The notes under the pieces were generated by a model, which saw nothing but the letters and a program-made list of their open reading frames with translations, was not told the DNA's origin and made no database searches. The translations under genes were made by a program, and so were the position numbers. 64,000 nt of DNA from Piscinibacter defluvii. GTDB lineage: Bacteria > Pseudomonadota > Gammaproteobacteria > Burkholderiales > Burkholderiaceae_C. Of this stretch, positions 15,629 through 23,796 are shown piece after piece (the stretch's first letter is position 1; each line of letters begins with the position of its first letter). The stretch covers positions 79,560-143,559 of the forward strand of contig NZ_RCHJ01000020.1 of assembly GCF_004011805.1 (NCBI RefSeq). The letters are read 5' to 3'.

Positions 15629-18600
15629 ATGCAGCAGATCTTCATCAGCTACTCCTCCCGGCAGCGCGAGCGGACCCGGCAGCTCGCCGCGGCGCTGGAG
15701 GCGCAGTACGGTGTGGGTTCGGTGTGGTGGGACGAAGCGCTCGAGGCCCGCTGCCCCTACACCGGGCAGATCGACGCCGCGCTCGCCGCGGCGCGCGTCG
15801 TGGTGGTGGTGTGGACCGCCGAAGCCGCCTGCTCGACCTGGGTGCGCGCCGAGGCCAGCGCAGCCGATGCCGCCGGCAAGCTGGTCAACGTGCGCCCGCC
15901 CGACCTGCCGCCGGACACGCTGCCCGCGCCGTTCAACATTCACCAGGTCGAGGAGATCGGCGCCACCGAGCGCATCCTGCGCGCGATCGACAACGTGATG
16001 GCAGGCCGGCCGCTGCCCACCGTCGTCCCCCTGCATGAGCTGTACGAACGCCAGCACCGGCAGCGTCTCGTCGAGCCGAAGCAGTCCGCGCTGCCCGCCG
16101 ACATGTTCGACATCAGCCCGAGCCAGCTACTGCAGGCACGCTACGAGCAGGTGGCTTATCTCGATGCGACCGGCCAGCGCGACGCGCTGCTGCGCTGGGT
16201 GCTCGGCCACCCGCGCCGCGCCGCCGGGCGGCTGCTGCACGGCCCGGGCGGCGTCGGCAAGACACGCTTGCTGATCGACCTGGCCGCGCAGCTGCGGCGC
16301 GAACACGGCTGGATGGCCGGCTTCCTCGAACGCGTGCCGCCGCAGGCCGATGACGCGCAGCGCCGCCAGCGGCGCCAGGCACTGCGGCAGCTGGTGGAAC
16401 TCGGCACCGAGCCCGGTCTGCTGCTGGTGCTGGACTACGCCGAGGGACGGCGCGAGGAGCTGGCCGAGCTGGCCGAGTGGATCGAGAACCGCGCCGAGCC
16501 CGCGCGCCGCCCGCTGCGGCTGGTGCTGCTGGCGCGCGGCTCGGGCGAGTGGTGGCAGCGCCTGCTCGAGGAACGCCACGAGGTGCAGGCCCTGTTCGGC
16601 GAACGGCCCGGCTGGCCGGTGACGGGCGCGCTGCCGCCGATCGATTCGGCGGACCAGCGGCTCGCACTGTTCGACGCGGCCTGCGCGGCCTACCGGCCGG
16701 TGCTGCTGCAGCAGGGCCTGGCCAGCCCGGCGGCTGAGGTGCCCGAGGAACTGCGAGCACGCATCGCGCACGGCGACAGGCGACGCCGGCCGCTCTCGAT
16801 CCAGATGGAGGCGCTGGTCTGGCTGGCCGCCGGCGCCGCGAACGGCGGCGCCGGCGGCGTGGCCGGGCTGCTCGACCAGGTGCTCGGCCTGGAGCGGCGC
16901 CACTGGGCCCAGGTCTGCGGCGCACTGGACGAGGCGGCGCTGACCGAACTCGAACGCGGCCTGGCCCAGCTGACGCTGGTGCAGGGTGTGCCGGGGCGGG
17001 ACGCGGCGGATGCACTGCTCGAACGCGACGCGTATTTCGGCAGCCGCCGGCGCGAACCGGTGGACCGGGCGCCGGTGCTTTCGCGGCTCTCGCGGCTGTA
17101 TGGCGACACTGGCGGCGGCCTGCTGCCGCTCGAACCCGATCTGCTGGGCGAACGGCTCGTCGCCCGGGTCGCCGACGAGCGGCTGCTCGATGCCTGTGTC
17201 GGCTGGGTCGATGCCGGCGAGGACGCGGCCCCCGACGACGCCGCGCTGCGATCGGAGGCCACCGGGCGGCGCGAGCGGCTCGTGACCGTGCTGCAGCGGG
17301 CCACGGCGCCGGAGCATGGGGCGCACACACAGGAACAGGTCGCCCGGGTAGCCGACCGGCTGCTGTCCGCACATCTGGTGCGCTGGGCCCCGGCCGTGGT
17401 CGCCACGCTGGTCGAGACGCCCGGCGCCCTGTTGGAGCGGCTCGCCGGGCGCCTGTCCGGCCTGGCCCCCGCCTCGCTGGCGGCTCTGGATGCAGCGTTG
17501 CCGATGCAGACCCTGACGCTGGACCGGATCGCGCTCGAGCTGGCGCAGCGCCGGTTGGATCTCGAACGCGGAGCCGCCACCGATTCGGACCCGGACCGCG
17601 ACGCCAGCCTGGCCGCGCGGCTCGTCACCCTGGGCCTGCGGCTGACCGCGACGGGCCGGTTCGAGGAGGCGCTGGCTGCCACCGACGAAGCGGTGCAGAT
17701 GTGCCGCCGTGTCGCCCAGGCTCGGTCCGACGACTTCCTGCCCGATCTGGCGGGGAGCCTGAACAACCTGGGCAACTGGCTTTCTGCCCTTGGCCGCCGC
17801 GAGGAGGCGCTGGCTGCCACCGAAGAGGCCCTGCAGATCCGCCGCCACCTGGCCCGGACACGGCCCGACACCTTCCTGCCCGATCTGGCGATGGGCCTGA
17901 ACAACCTGGGCCGCGATCTCGCCGACCTCGGCCGCCGCGAAGACGCGCTGGCCGCCACCGGCGAGGCCGTCCAGGTCTGGCGTGGCCTGGCCCAGGCCCG
18001 GCCCGACGCCTTCCTGCCCGATCTGGCGAAGAGCCTGGGCAACCTGGGCATCGGGCTGTCGGGGCTCGGCCGCCTCGAAGACGCGCTCGCCGCCACCGAC
18101 GAGGCCTTGCAGATCCACCGCCGCCTCGCCCAGACCCGGTCCGACACCTACCTCCCCGATCTGGCGAAGAGCCTGAACTACCTCGGCAACAGGCTTTTTG
18201 AACTCGGCCGCCGCGAGGACGCACTCGCCGCCACCGACGAGGCCTTGCAGATCTATCGCCGCCTCGCACAGGCCCGGCCCGACGCCTTCCTGTCCGATCT
18301 GGCGGGGAGCCTGAACAACCTGGGCATCAGGCTTTCCGAACTCGGACGCCGCGAGGACGCACTGGCCGCCATCGACGAGGCCGTGCAGATCTATCGCCGC
18401 CTCGCCCAGACACGGACCGACACCTACCTGCCCGACCTGGCGATGAGCCTGAACAACCTGGGCAACGGGCTTTCCGATCTGGGACGCCGCGAGGAAGCGC
18501 TGGCCGCCCTCGAGGAGGCCGTGCAGATCCGCCGCCGCCTCGCCCTGGCCCGTCCCGACGCCTTCGGGCCCGATCTCGCCACGAGCCTGGGCGCCCATTC

Positions 18601-18850
18601 GATGGCGCTGGCCGGGGCCGGCCGGAACGCCGCGGCGGCAGCAAGCGCCGAGGAGGGACTGGGCTTGTTGCTGCCCTTGCTCGAGCGCTACCCCACGGCC
18701 TTCGGCAAGCTGGCCGATGCGCTGGCCAGCGACCATCGGCTGCATGCCGAGGCGGCGGCGCAGGCGCCCAACACCGAGCTTCTGGCCAGGGTCGAGGCGC
18801 TGCGGGGGCGCGACCAGGAAGGCGACGCGTCGGCGTCCGCCGGATCCTGA
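15629..18850 (+). CDS. TIR-STAND NTPase-TPR protein (bacterial NLR-like)
   Basis: A 1073-residue protein in three parts. Residues 1-130 are a TIR domain: FISYS at 5-9 and Glu75 in WVRAE, the position expected for the catalytic glutamate of NAD-cleaving TIRs. Residues 180-640 hold a STAND-type NTPase with Walker A GPGGVGKT at 205-212 and Walker B LLLVLDYAE at 264-272. Residues 680-1002 hold seven TPR-type repeats of exactly 46 residues (ALAATDEAVQ...DLAxSLNNLGxxLxxLGRRE). This TIR/NTPase/superstructure plan is that of animal and plant NLRs and of bacterial STAND defence proteins. The expected behaviour is that the repeats sense a ligand, the NTPase oligomerises and the TIR depletes NAD or makes a signal. 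The start is the ATG that begins the TIR strand. The ligand is unknown. Confidence 0.85.
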   Translation: MQQIFISYSSRQRERTRQLAAALEAQYGVGSVWWDEALEARCPYTGQIDAALAAARVVVVVWTAEAACSTWVRAEASAADAAGKLVNVRPPDLPPDTLPAPFNIHQVEEIGATERILRAIDNVMAGRPLPTVVPLHELYERQHRQRLVEPKQSALPADMFDISPSQLLQARYEQVAYLDATGQRDALLRWVLGHPRRAAGRLLHGPGGVGKTRLLIDLAAQLRREHGWMAGFLERVPPQADDAQRRQRRQALRQLVELGTEPGLLLVLDYAEGRREELAELAEWIENRAEPARRPLRLVLLARGSGEWWQRLLEERHEVQALFGERPGWPVTGALPPIDSADQRLALFDAACAAYRPVLLQQGLASPAAEVPEELRARIAHGDRRRRPLSIQMEALVWLAAGAANGGAGGVAGLLDQVLGLERRHWAQVCGALDEAALTELERGLAQLTLVQGVPGRDAADALLERDAYFGSRRREPVDRAPVLSRLSRLYGDTGGGLLPLEPDLLGERLVARVADERLLDACVGWVDAGEDAAPDDAALRSEATGRRERLVTVLQRATAPEHGAHTQEQVARVADRLLSAHLVRWAPAVVATLVETPGALLERLAGRLSGLAPASLAALDAALPMQTLTLDRIALELAQRRLDLERGAATDSDPDRDASLAARLVTLGLRLTATGRFEEALAATDEAVQMCRRVAQARSDDFLPDLAGSLNNLGNWLSALGRREEALAATEEALQIRRHLARTRPDTFLPDLAMGLNNLGRDLADLGRREDALAATGEAVQVWRGLAQARPDAFLPDLAKSLGNLGIGLSGLGRLEDALAATDEALQIHRRLAQTRSDTYLPDLAKSLNYLGNRLFELGRREDALAATDEALQIYRRLAQARPDAFLSDLAGSLNNLGIRLSELGRREDALAAIDEAVQIYRRLAQTRTDTYLPDLAMSLNNLGNGLSDLGRREEALAALEEAVQIRRRLALARPDAFGPDLATSLGAHSMALAGAGRNAAAAASAEEGLGLLLPLLERYPTAFGKLADALASDHRLHAEAAAQAPNTELLARVEALRGRDQEGDASASAGS
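17669..18634 (+). repeat. Seven tandem 138-bp repeats encoding TPR units
   Basis: The codons opening the ALAAT/ALAAL motif fall at 17669, 17807, 17945, 18083, 18221, 18359 and 18497, each exactly 138 bases apart. Flanking half units (from about 17631 and after 18635) are degenerate. Units share long identical DNA stretches, so copy number could change by recombination without disturbing the frame. Confidence 0.9.
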
Positions 18851-18854
18851 GTCT

Positions 18855-20396
18855 TCAATCCCCGAGCAACTTCCTCTTCAACCGGATCTTCGTCATGTCC
18901 TCGACGTTCCTGCGCTGCGGCACGCCGAAGGTCGTCTCGACCAGATCGAGGTAGGCGGGGTTGGTGAAGTAGGTCTGGAACGCGTTGTCCCTGAAGCGCA
19001 GCACGTCCGCCGCACTCACGTGCTTGGTCGCCAGCGGCTCGCACTCGTAGGAGAGGAAGGCATACCCCGCGTAGCTCTCCGGCAGCTTCCAGCCGTTGCG
19101 GATGGCCTGGCGGTAGATCGGGCTGCCGGGCAACGCCTGGCAGGGGTACATGTTGGCCATCTCGGTGTTCAGCTCGAGCGCGAGATCGAGCGTCTGCTGC
19201 ATGGTCGCCAACGTGTCGTCCGGGAAGCCGAAGATGTAGTTGCTGATCACGTGGATGCCGGCATCGCGCACGGTCTTGCAGACCTCGCGGATGTTGACTT
19301 CCTGGAAGCTGCCCTTGCTCACTTCCTTGCGCACCGTCTGGCTGCCGGCCTCGATGCCGAGCGCGAGCCAGTTGACCCCGGCGTTCTTGAACAGCTCGAG
19401 CGCGGCCGGCCGCACCGTGTCCACACGCGAGTAGGTCCACATGTTGAGACCCAGCTGGCGGGCCGTCACGTCTTGCAGCAGCGGCTCGTAGTAGCGCCGG
19501 TTCAGGAAGAACATCTCGTCGCTGATGCGCAGGGTCTGCACGCCCAGATTCGCGAGCTTCTCCATCTCGGCGGCAATGAAGCCCGGGCTCCAGAAGCGCA
19601 TGCCGCGTGAATGGGCCGCATGCACGTCCTCGCCGTTGTCTTGGCGGTTGACGATGTTGATCATGCAGAAGTCGCAGCCGAAGTTGCAGCCGAGCGAGGT
19701 GTAGATCGCGGCGAACGGGGTGCGTTTCGCATGGTCGAAGCCGGCGTGCCAGAAGTGCGCGCGGTACAGGTCGAGCGGGCGCTCCCTGTACGGCAGCAGG
19801 TCCCAGGCGTAGCCCGGCAGGTCCTGGTCCATCAGCTCCTGCGGCACCACCGCCTGCGGCGGGTTCAGCCACAGCATGGCCTTGCCGGCGGCATCGCGCT
19901 TCTTGTAGCCGATGCCGGCCACCTTGGCGAGGTCGCCCTTCAGGTTGCCGCGCAGCAGGTTGTGCAGCGCGTACACACCCTCGTTGAGCAGCACGATGTC
20001 CACATACGGCAGCGCCAGCACCTCGCGCGGCAGCGCGCTGGTGTGCGAGCCGACGAAGCCGATGGGCAGCCCTGGCGCATCCTGCTTGATCGCCTCGGCG
20101 AGCCGCGTCGCGCCGATCATGCTGGTGGTGCCGGAGTTCGGGTTCTGGCCGTAGACGACGAACAGCACCAGGCGCGGCTTCAGGTCGCGGGCGCGCTGCA
20201 CCGCGGCTTCCAGGCTCAGCTTCTCCGCATCGCAATCCATGATCGCCGCGCCGAAGCCCTTGGCCCGGCAGCTCTGCGCCAGCAGCAGCGCCCAGGTCGG
20301 CGGTTCGATCGCCGAGTAGGTGGTCGCCAGGCCCTGGTAGGCCTGGGCCGACGAGTCCGGGTGGATCAGCAGGACGTCGAGGGCGCGATCGGTCAT
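18855..20396 (-). CDS. Cobalamin-binding radical SAM protein
   Basis: A 513-residue class B-type radical SAM protein. Residues 1-190 form a B12-binding Rossmann domain (LDVLLIHPDSSA, VLFVVYGQNPNSG, GFVGSHTSALPREVL). The radical SAM core starts at TSLGCNFGCDFCMIN, a clean CxxxCxxC cluster motif, followed by LRISDEMFF and LALGIEAGSQ. Family members carry out C-methylation, P-methylation or ring chemistry on unreactive carbons. As the last gene of the sugar operon it is a candidate C-methyltransferase or other carbon-skeleton editor of the sugar. The long upstream in-frame extension overlaps the previous gene and is spurious; ATG 20396 lies two bases after that gene's stop. It converges on the TIR-STAND gene with a four-base gap. 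Confidence 0.85.
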   Translation of the reverse strand: MTDRALDVLLIHPDSSAQAYQGLATTYSAIEPPTWALLLAQSCRAKGFGAAIMDCDAEKLSLEAAVQRARDLKPRLVLFVVYGQNPNSGTTSMIGATRLAEAIKQDAPGLPIGFVGSHTSALPREVLALPYVDIVLLNEGVYALHNLLRGNLKGDLAKVAGIGYKKRDAAGKAMLWLNPPQAVVPQELMDQDLPGYAWDLLPYRERPLDLYRAHFWHAGFDHAKRTPFAAIYTSLGCNFGCDFCMINIVNRQDNGEDVHAAHSRGMRFWSPGFIAAEMEKLANLGVQTLRISDEMFFLNRRYYEPLLQDVTARQLGLNMWTYSRVDTVRPAALELFKNAGVNWLALGIEAGSQTVRKEVSKGSFQEVNIREVCKTVRDAGIHVISNYIFGFPDDTLATMQQTLDLALELNTEMANMYPCQALPGSPIYRQAIRNGWKLPESYAGYAFLSYECEPLATKHVSAADVLRFRDNAFQTYFTNPAYLDLVETTFGVPQRRNVEDMTKIRLKRKLLGD

Positions 20397-20398
20397 GG

Positions 20399-21520
20399 TC
20401 AATCCCAGTACTTCGGTGTGATGCCCGTCTGGATCCAGGCCAGGACCTGCGCGACGCGGTGTTCCGTCGTGTGGTGCTTTCGCGCATTGGCCAGGGCCTG
20501 CTCGCCCAGGCGCTGCGCGAGGCCGCTCTCGCGCTTCAGGCGCTCGAGCGCGGCGGCGAGCCGATCGGGATCGTCGCCGTCGAACAGCAGGATCTGCTCG
20601 CCGTCGCGGAACAGGCGCTCGGTCTGCGGGCGGCCCGGCACGCGCCAGGAGACCACGGGCTGGCCGATCACCATGCTCTCGCACACGCGGCCGGCGTAGG
20701 TCTTGACGAAGCTCGGCAGGTTGATCGTCGCGAGCGCATTCGACAGCCCGTCGAGGAACAGGTCGAACAGCTTGGCGCGCACCTGCTGGGCGGTGTCGAC
20801 GAAGTTGGTCCAGTCGGCCTGGCGGTACTCGCCGGCCAGCAGTTCCCGCCGCACCGGGTTGTTGAGCTGGTCGAACACGCCGGGCAGCGGCGTGGCATGT
20901 TCGCCCGAGGCACGGAACTCGAGCAGCCCCGCCAGGCGCGGGTTCTGCAGGTATTTGGCGCGGCGCGCGTAACCGCTGCCGATGAACACGGCCGGGCGGT
21001 CGACATTCGGCCGGCTCGCGCGGAAGAAGCGCTGCGGCACGTGGCAGGGGGTCCACACCGCCTGCGCGCCCCAGTTCTCGACGTGGCGCACGTCCATCTC
21101 GTCGACCACGCAGAAGTGCGTCACGTGCGGCAGCACCGCCCGCTGCATCAGCGGCACGCGCCGGCCGAGCTCGGGCACCTCGGCGTAATCGGCCGGGTCG
21201 TAGTGCAGGGTCTCCATCACGATGCCGAGGCGCACCGGCGCGAGCGTCGCGAGCCAGGCGAAGTCGGATTCGGTCAGCGAGGGCGGTGCCTCCCAGGCCG
21301 GGCGCTGGCCCAGGCTGTGGGTGACGTCGTTGATCCAGACCTGGTCGAAGCGCTGGTCGCCGACGATCTTGCGTGCCCAGGCCCAGCACGAGGTGAACAG
21401 CACCAGCACCTCGTGGCCCGCGGCGCGCAGGCCCTCGACGTAGGCGAGGTGCGTGGTGTACGACCACTGGCGGGCCGAGGCCCAGACCAGCATGTCGTGC
21501 TGGACGTAGAGGATCTTCAC
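20399..21520 (-). CDS. Glycosyltransferase (GT4-like, DUF3880-type)
   Basis: A 373-residue glycosyltransferase with a GT-B pattern. The N-terminus is MKILYVQHDMLVWASARQWS with a nucleotide-fold start, the middle carries PAVFIGSGYARRAKYL, and the C-terminal donor domain has VCESMVIGQPVVSWRVPGRP, DGEQILLFDGDDPDRLAAAL and a final RVAQVLAWI helix. These are features of CgeB/DUF3880-like or GT4 enzymes. The start codon is GTG (21520). It lies between the epimerase and radical SAM genes with very tight spacing. It probably transfers the sugar made by this operon. The acceptor is unknown. Confidence 0.78.
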   Translation of the reverse strand: MKILYVQHDMLVWASARQWSYTTHLAYVEGLRAAGHEVLVLFTSCWAWARKIVGDQRFDQVWINDVTHSLGQRPAWEAPPSLTESDFAWLATLAPVRLGIVMETLHYDPADYAEVPELGRRVPLMQRAVLPHVTHFCVVDEMDVRHVENWGAQAVWTPCHVPQRFFRASRPNVDRPAVFIGSGYARRAKYLQNPRLAGLLEFRASGEHATPLPGVFDQLNNPVRRELLAGEYRQADWTNFVDTAQQVRAKLFDLFLDGLSNALATINLPSFVKTYAGRVCESMVIGQPVVSWRVPGRPQTERLFRDGEQILLFDGDDPDRLAAALERLKRESGLAQRLGEQALANARKHHTTEHRVAQVLAWIQTGITPKYWD

Positions 21521-21542
21521 GCCGCGCCCTCGCCTGCCGAGC

Positions 21543-22481
21543 TCAGACGTTGCCGTGCACGGTGTTCTTGATCATCGTGAAGCCCTTGATCAGCTCGGCG
21601 ATGCCGGCGTCCAGCGTCACGGCCGGCTTGAAGCCGGTGGCCTCGAGCTTGGCGTTGGAGACGATGTAGTTGCGCTGGTCCGGGTCCTTGCCCACCGGCG
21701 CGTCGACGAACACGAATTCCGGCAGCTGCTTCGCGATGTGCTGGCACAGCTCGCGCTTGGAGACGTTGGCTTCCGTCAGGCCGACGTTGTAGATCTGCCC
21801 GCGCATGTGCTCGAAGTTCGCGAGGCCGTGCAGGAACACCCGCGCCACGTCGCGCACGTGGATGTAGTTGCGCTTGAAGTCGCCCTCGAACAGCACGACG
21901 AAGCGGTCGTGCACGGCGCGGTAGGTGAAGTCATTCACGAGCAGGTCGATGCGCATGCGCGGCGACATGCCGAACACCGTCGCCAGGCGGAAGCTGATCG
22001 CGTTCTCGCGCTGCATCAGCTCGCCCTCGATGGCCACCTTCTCGCGTGCGTACAGCGAGATCGGACGCAGCGGCGACTCCTCGGTACAGAAGTTGTTCTC
22101 GTCGCCGGTGCCGTAGGCGCTGTTCGTCGTCGGCATCAGGATGCGCTGCTGGCGCGACATCAGGCGCAGCATCATCAGGATGGCGTCGTGGTTCACCGTC
22201 TTGGCGCCCACCGGGTCCTGGTTGCACATCGGCGCACCGACGAGGGCGGCCAGCGGGATCACGATGTCGGCCTTCTTCAGCAGCGGCGCCATGGTCGATT
22301 CGACCCGGATGTCGCCCTTCACCACCGAGAAGTTCGGGTCGTGGCAGACATGGTTCAGGCTGGTCTGCTTGAACAGGAAGTTGTCGACCACGGTGACCCG
22401 GTGGCCGGCCGAAAGCAGCGCGGGCACGAGCGTGGAGCCGAGGTAGCCGGCACCGCCGGTGACGAGGATGTCGTAGGCCAT
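21543..22481 (-). CDS. NAD(P)-dependent sugar epimerase/reductase (extended SDR)
   Basis: A 312-residue extended SDR. The dinucleotide motif is LVTGGAGYLGSTL, the catalytic Ser/Thr is in MPTTNSAYGTG and the Tyr-x3-Lys is SLYAREKVAIEGEL. KRNYIHVRDVARVFLHGL and IYNVGL are typical of NDP-sugar epimerases and reductases. The start is ATG 22481 with aagga upstream; the longer frame overlaps gmhA and is not real. Placed after 3-dehydratase and TPP enzyme genes, it would fit a C4-keto reductase acting late on the nucleotide sugar, as YerF does in yersiniose synthesis. That role is inference; simple 4-epimerisation is the alternative. Confidence 0.85.
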   Translation of the reverse strand: MAYDILVTGGAGYLGSTLVPALLSAGHRVTVVDNFLFKQTSLNHVCHDPNFSVVKGDIRVESTMAPLLKKADIVIPLAALVGAPMCNQDPVGAKTVNHDAILMMLRLMSRQQRILMPTTNSAYGTGDENNFCTEESPLRPISLYAREKVAIEGELMQRENAISFRLATVFGMSPRMRIDLLVNDFTYRAVHDRFVVLFEGDFKRNYIHVRDVARVFLHGLANFEHMRGQIYNVGLTEANVSKRELCQHIAKQLPEFVFVDAPVGKDPDQRNYIVSNAKLEATGFKPAVTLDAGIAELIKGFTMIKNTVHGNV

Positions 22482-22498
22482 GGGGATTTCGTTCCTTC

Positions 22499-23089
22499 TC
22501 AGGCGGTGGTGAACAGGGCGGCCTCGACGCTTTCGCACAGCGTGTGCGCCAGCACGATGTGCAGTTCCTGGATCGTGCTGGTCGCCGTGCCCGGCACCAC
22601 CAGGCAGTGGTCGGCCAGTGCACGCGCGGCGCCGCCGCTGCGGCCGGTGAAGACGATGCTCGGAATGTCCATGCGACGGCACTGCTCGAGGGCTCGCAGG
22701 ATGTTCGGCGATTCGCCCGAGGTGGTAATGCCGAGAAAGACGTCCTTTCCGGTCGCTTTCCCGGCCAGCTGGCGGGCGAACACCTGGTCGAAACCGTAGT
22801 CGTTGCCGATCGCCGTGAGGATGGAGGTGTCGGTGGTCAGCGATTCGGCCGGCAGCGGGCCGCGGTCGCGCGCCAGCTTGCTGACGAACTCGGCCGCGAG
22901 GTGCTGCGCGTCGGCCGCCGAGCCGCCGTTGCCGGCGATGTAGAGGCGGCCGCCGGCGCGGTAGCGCGCCACGACCATCTCGACCGCGCGTGCGAAGGCG
23001 GCGAGTGTCGCGTCGTCGCCCAGCAGCTGCTGCTTGGCGCTGATCGACGCGTCGAGGTTGCGGCGAATGCGTTCAACCGGCGAGGACAT
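22499..23089 (-). CDS. gmhA: Phosphoheptose isomerase-like SIS protein
   Basis: A 196-residue SIS-domain protein. IAGNGGSAADAQHLAAEF, TTSGESPNILRAL and QELHIVLAHTLCESVE match sedoheptulose-7-phosphate isomerase, including the Glu and His used in catalysis. GmhA makes D-glycero-D-manno-heptose 7-phosphate, the first step to ADP- or GDP-heptose. The start at ATG 23089 gives MSSPVERIRRNLD and overlaps the end of the hddC-like gene by 17 bases, consistent with translational coupling. The neighbours hddA and hddC indicate the GDP-D,D-heptose branch rather than core-LPS ADP-heptose. Confidence 0.88.
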   Translation of the reverse strand: MSSPVERIRRNLDASISAKQQLLGDDATLAAFARAVEMVVARYRAGGRLYIAGNGGSAADAQHLAAEFVSKLARDRGPLPAESLTTDTSILTAIGNDYGFDQVFARQLAGKATGKDVFLGITTSGESPNILRALEQCRRMDIPSIVFTGRSGGAARALADHCLVVPGTATSTIQELHIVLAHTLCESVEAALFTTA

Positions 23090-23795
23090 GGGTTTCAACT
23101 CCCGGGGCGAGCACGGACGCGGCACGGTGGTAGTCGGCCGGCACGCCGATGTCGATGAAGGCGCCGCCGCAGACCAGGCCGGCGAAGCGCTGGCCGAGCG
23201 ACAGCAGGCGCGGAAAGACGTCGTTCTCCAGCGAGAGCGGCGCGGTGGTGTCGAAGGCGACGCGGCGCAGCGCCTGCGGACGGAACCAGTAGACGCCGCC
23301 GTTGGCTTGCGGCGCGGTGGGCGACTTCAGGGCCGAGATGCGGCCCTCTCGGCCGAGCGCCACGCCCATGTAGCGCGCCGGGTCGTCGTGGCGGAAGAGC
23401 GCGAAGCACCAGTCGGCGTCGTGGCGGCGGGCGCGGGCGGCGAGGTCCTCGAGGCGCACGTCGAACCAGGTGTCGCCGTTGAGCAGCAGCGCGGGAGCGT
23501 CATCGGGCAGTTGCGCGGCGGCGAGCAACAGGGCACCGCCGGTGCCCTTCGGGGTGTGTTCGACGGCGTAGTCGATCGTCGCGCCGTGGAAGCGGGTACC
23601 GAAGTGGCTGCTGATCGCTTCGTGCTTGTAGCCGACGGAGAGGATGAAGTGGCGCACGCCCTGGCCGATCCAGAAGTCGATCTGGTGCTCGAGGAAGGGC
23701 TTGCCGGCCACCGGGGCCATGGGCTTGGGCAGATCCGGCACGGCCGAGCGCAGACGCGTCCCGAGTCCGCCCGCGAGAACGATCGCCGTGGTCAT
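23073..23795 (-). CDS. hddC: D-glycero-D-manno-heptose 1-phosphate guanylyltransferase-like
   Basis: A 240-residue nucleotidyltransferase. VLAGGLGTRLRS is the NTP-binding signature, PKPMAPVAGKPFLEHQI follows as expected, LLLNGDTWFDV carries the metal-binding Asp and ENDVFPRL matches the HddC group. HddC couples GTP to heptose 1-phosphate to give GDP-D-glycero-D-manno-heptose. It lies between the ColD-like gene and gmhA and completes kinase, isomerase and guanylyltransferase steps in one operon. The GmhB phosphatase is not here and may be the housekeeping copy elsewhere. GTP rather than another NTP is inferred from family. Confidence 0.85.
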   Translation of the reverse strand: MTTAIVLAGGLGTRLRSAVPDLPKPMAPVAGKPFLEHQIDFWIGQGVRHFILSVGYKHEAISSHFGTRFHGATIDYAVEHTPKGTGGALLLAAAQLPDDAPALLLNGDTWFDVRLEDLAARARRHDADWCFALFRHDDPARYMGVALGREGRISALKSPTAPQANGGVYWFRPQALRRVAFDTTAPLSLENDVFPRLLSLGQRFAGLVCGGAFIDIGVPADYHRAASVLAPGVETHVLAG

Positions 23796-23796
23796 G

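Noticed and set aside
13433..16057. An 874-codon minus-strand frame over the helical pair and TIR gene
   Set aside because: Arg/Pro-rich translation in a shifted frame of real genes.
17669..18634. Repeat array considered as a CRISPR
   Set aside because: Units are contiguous, 138 bp, in frame and encode TPR repeats; there are no spacers.
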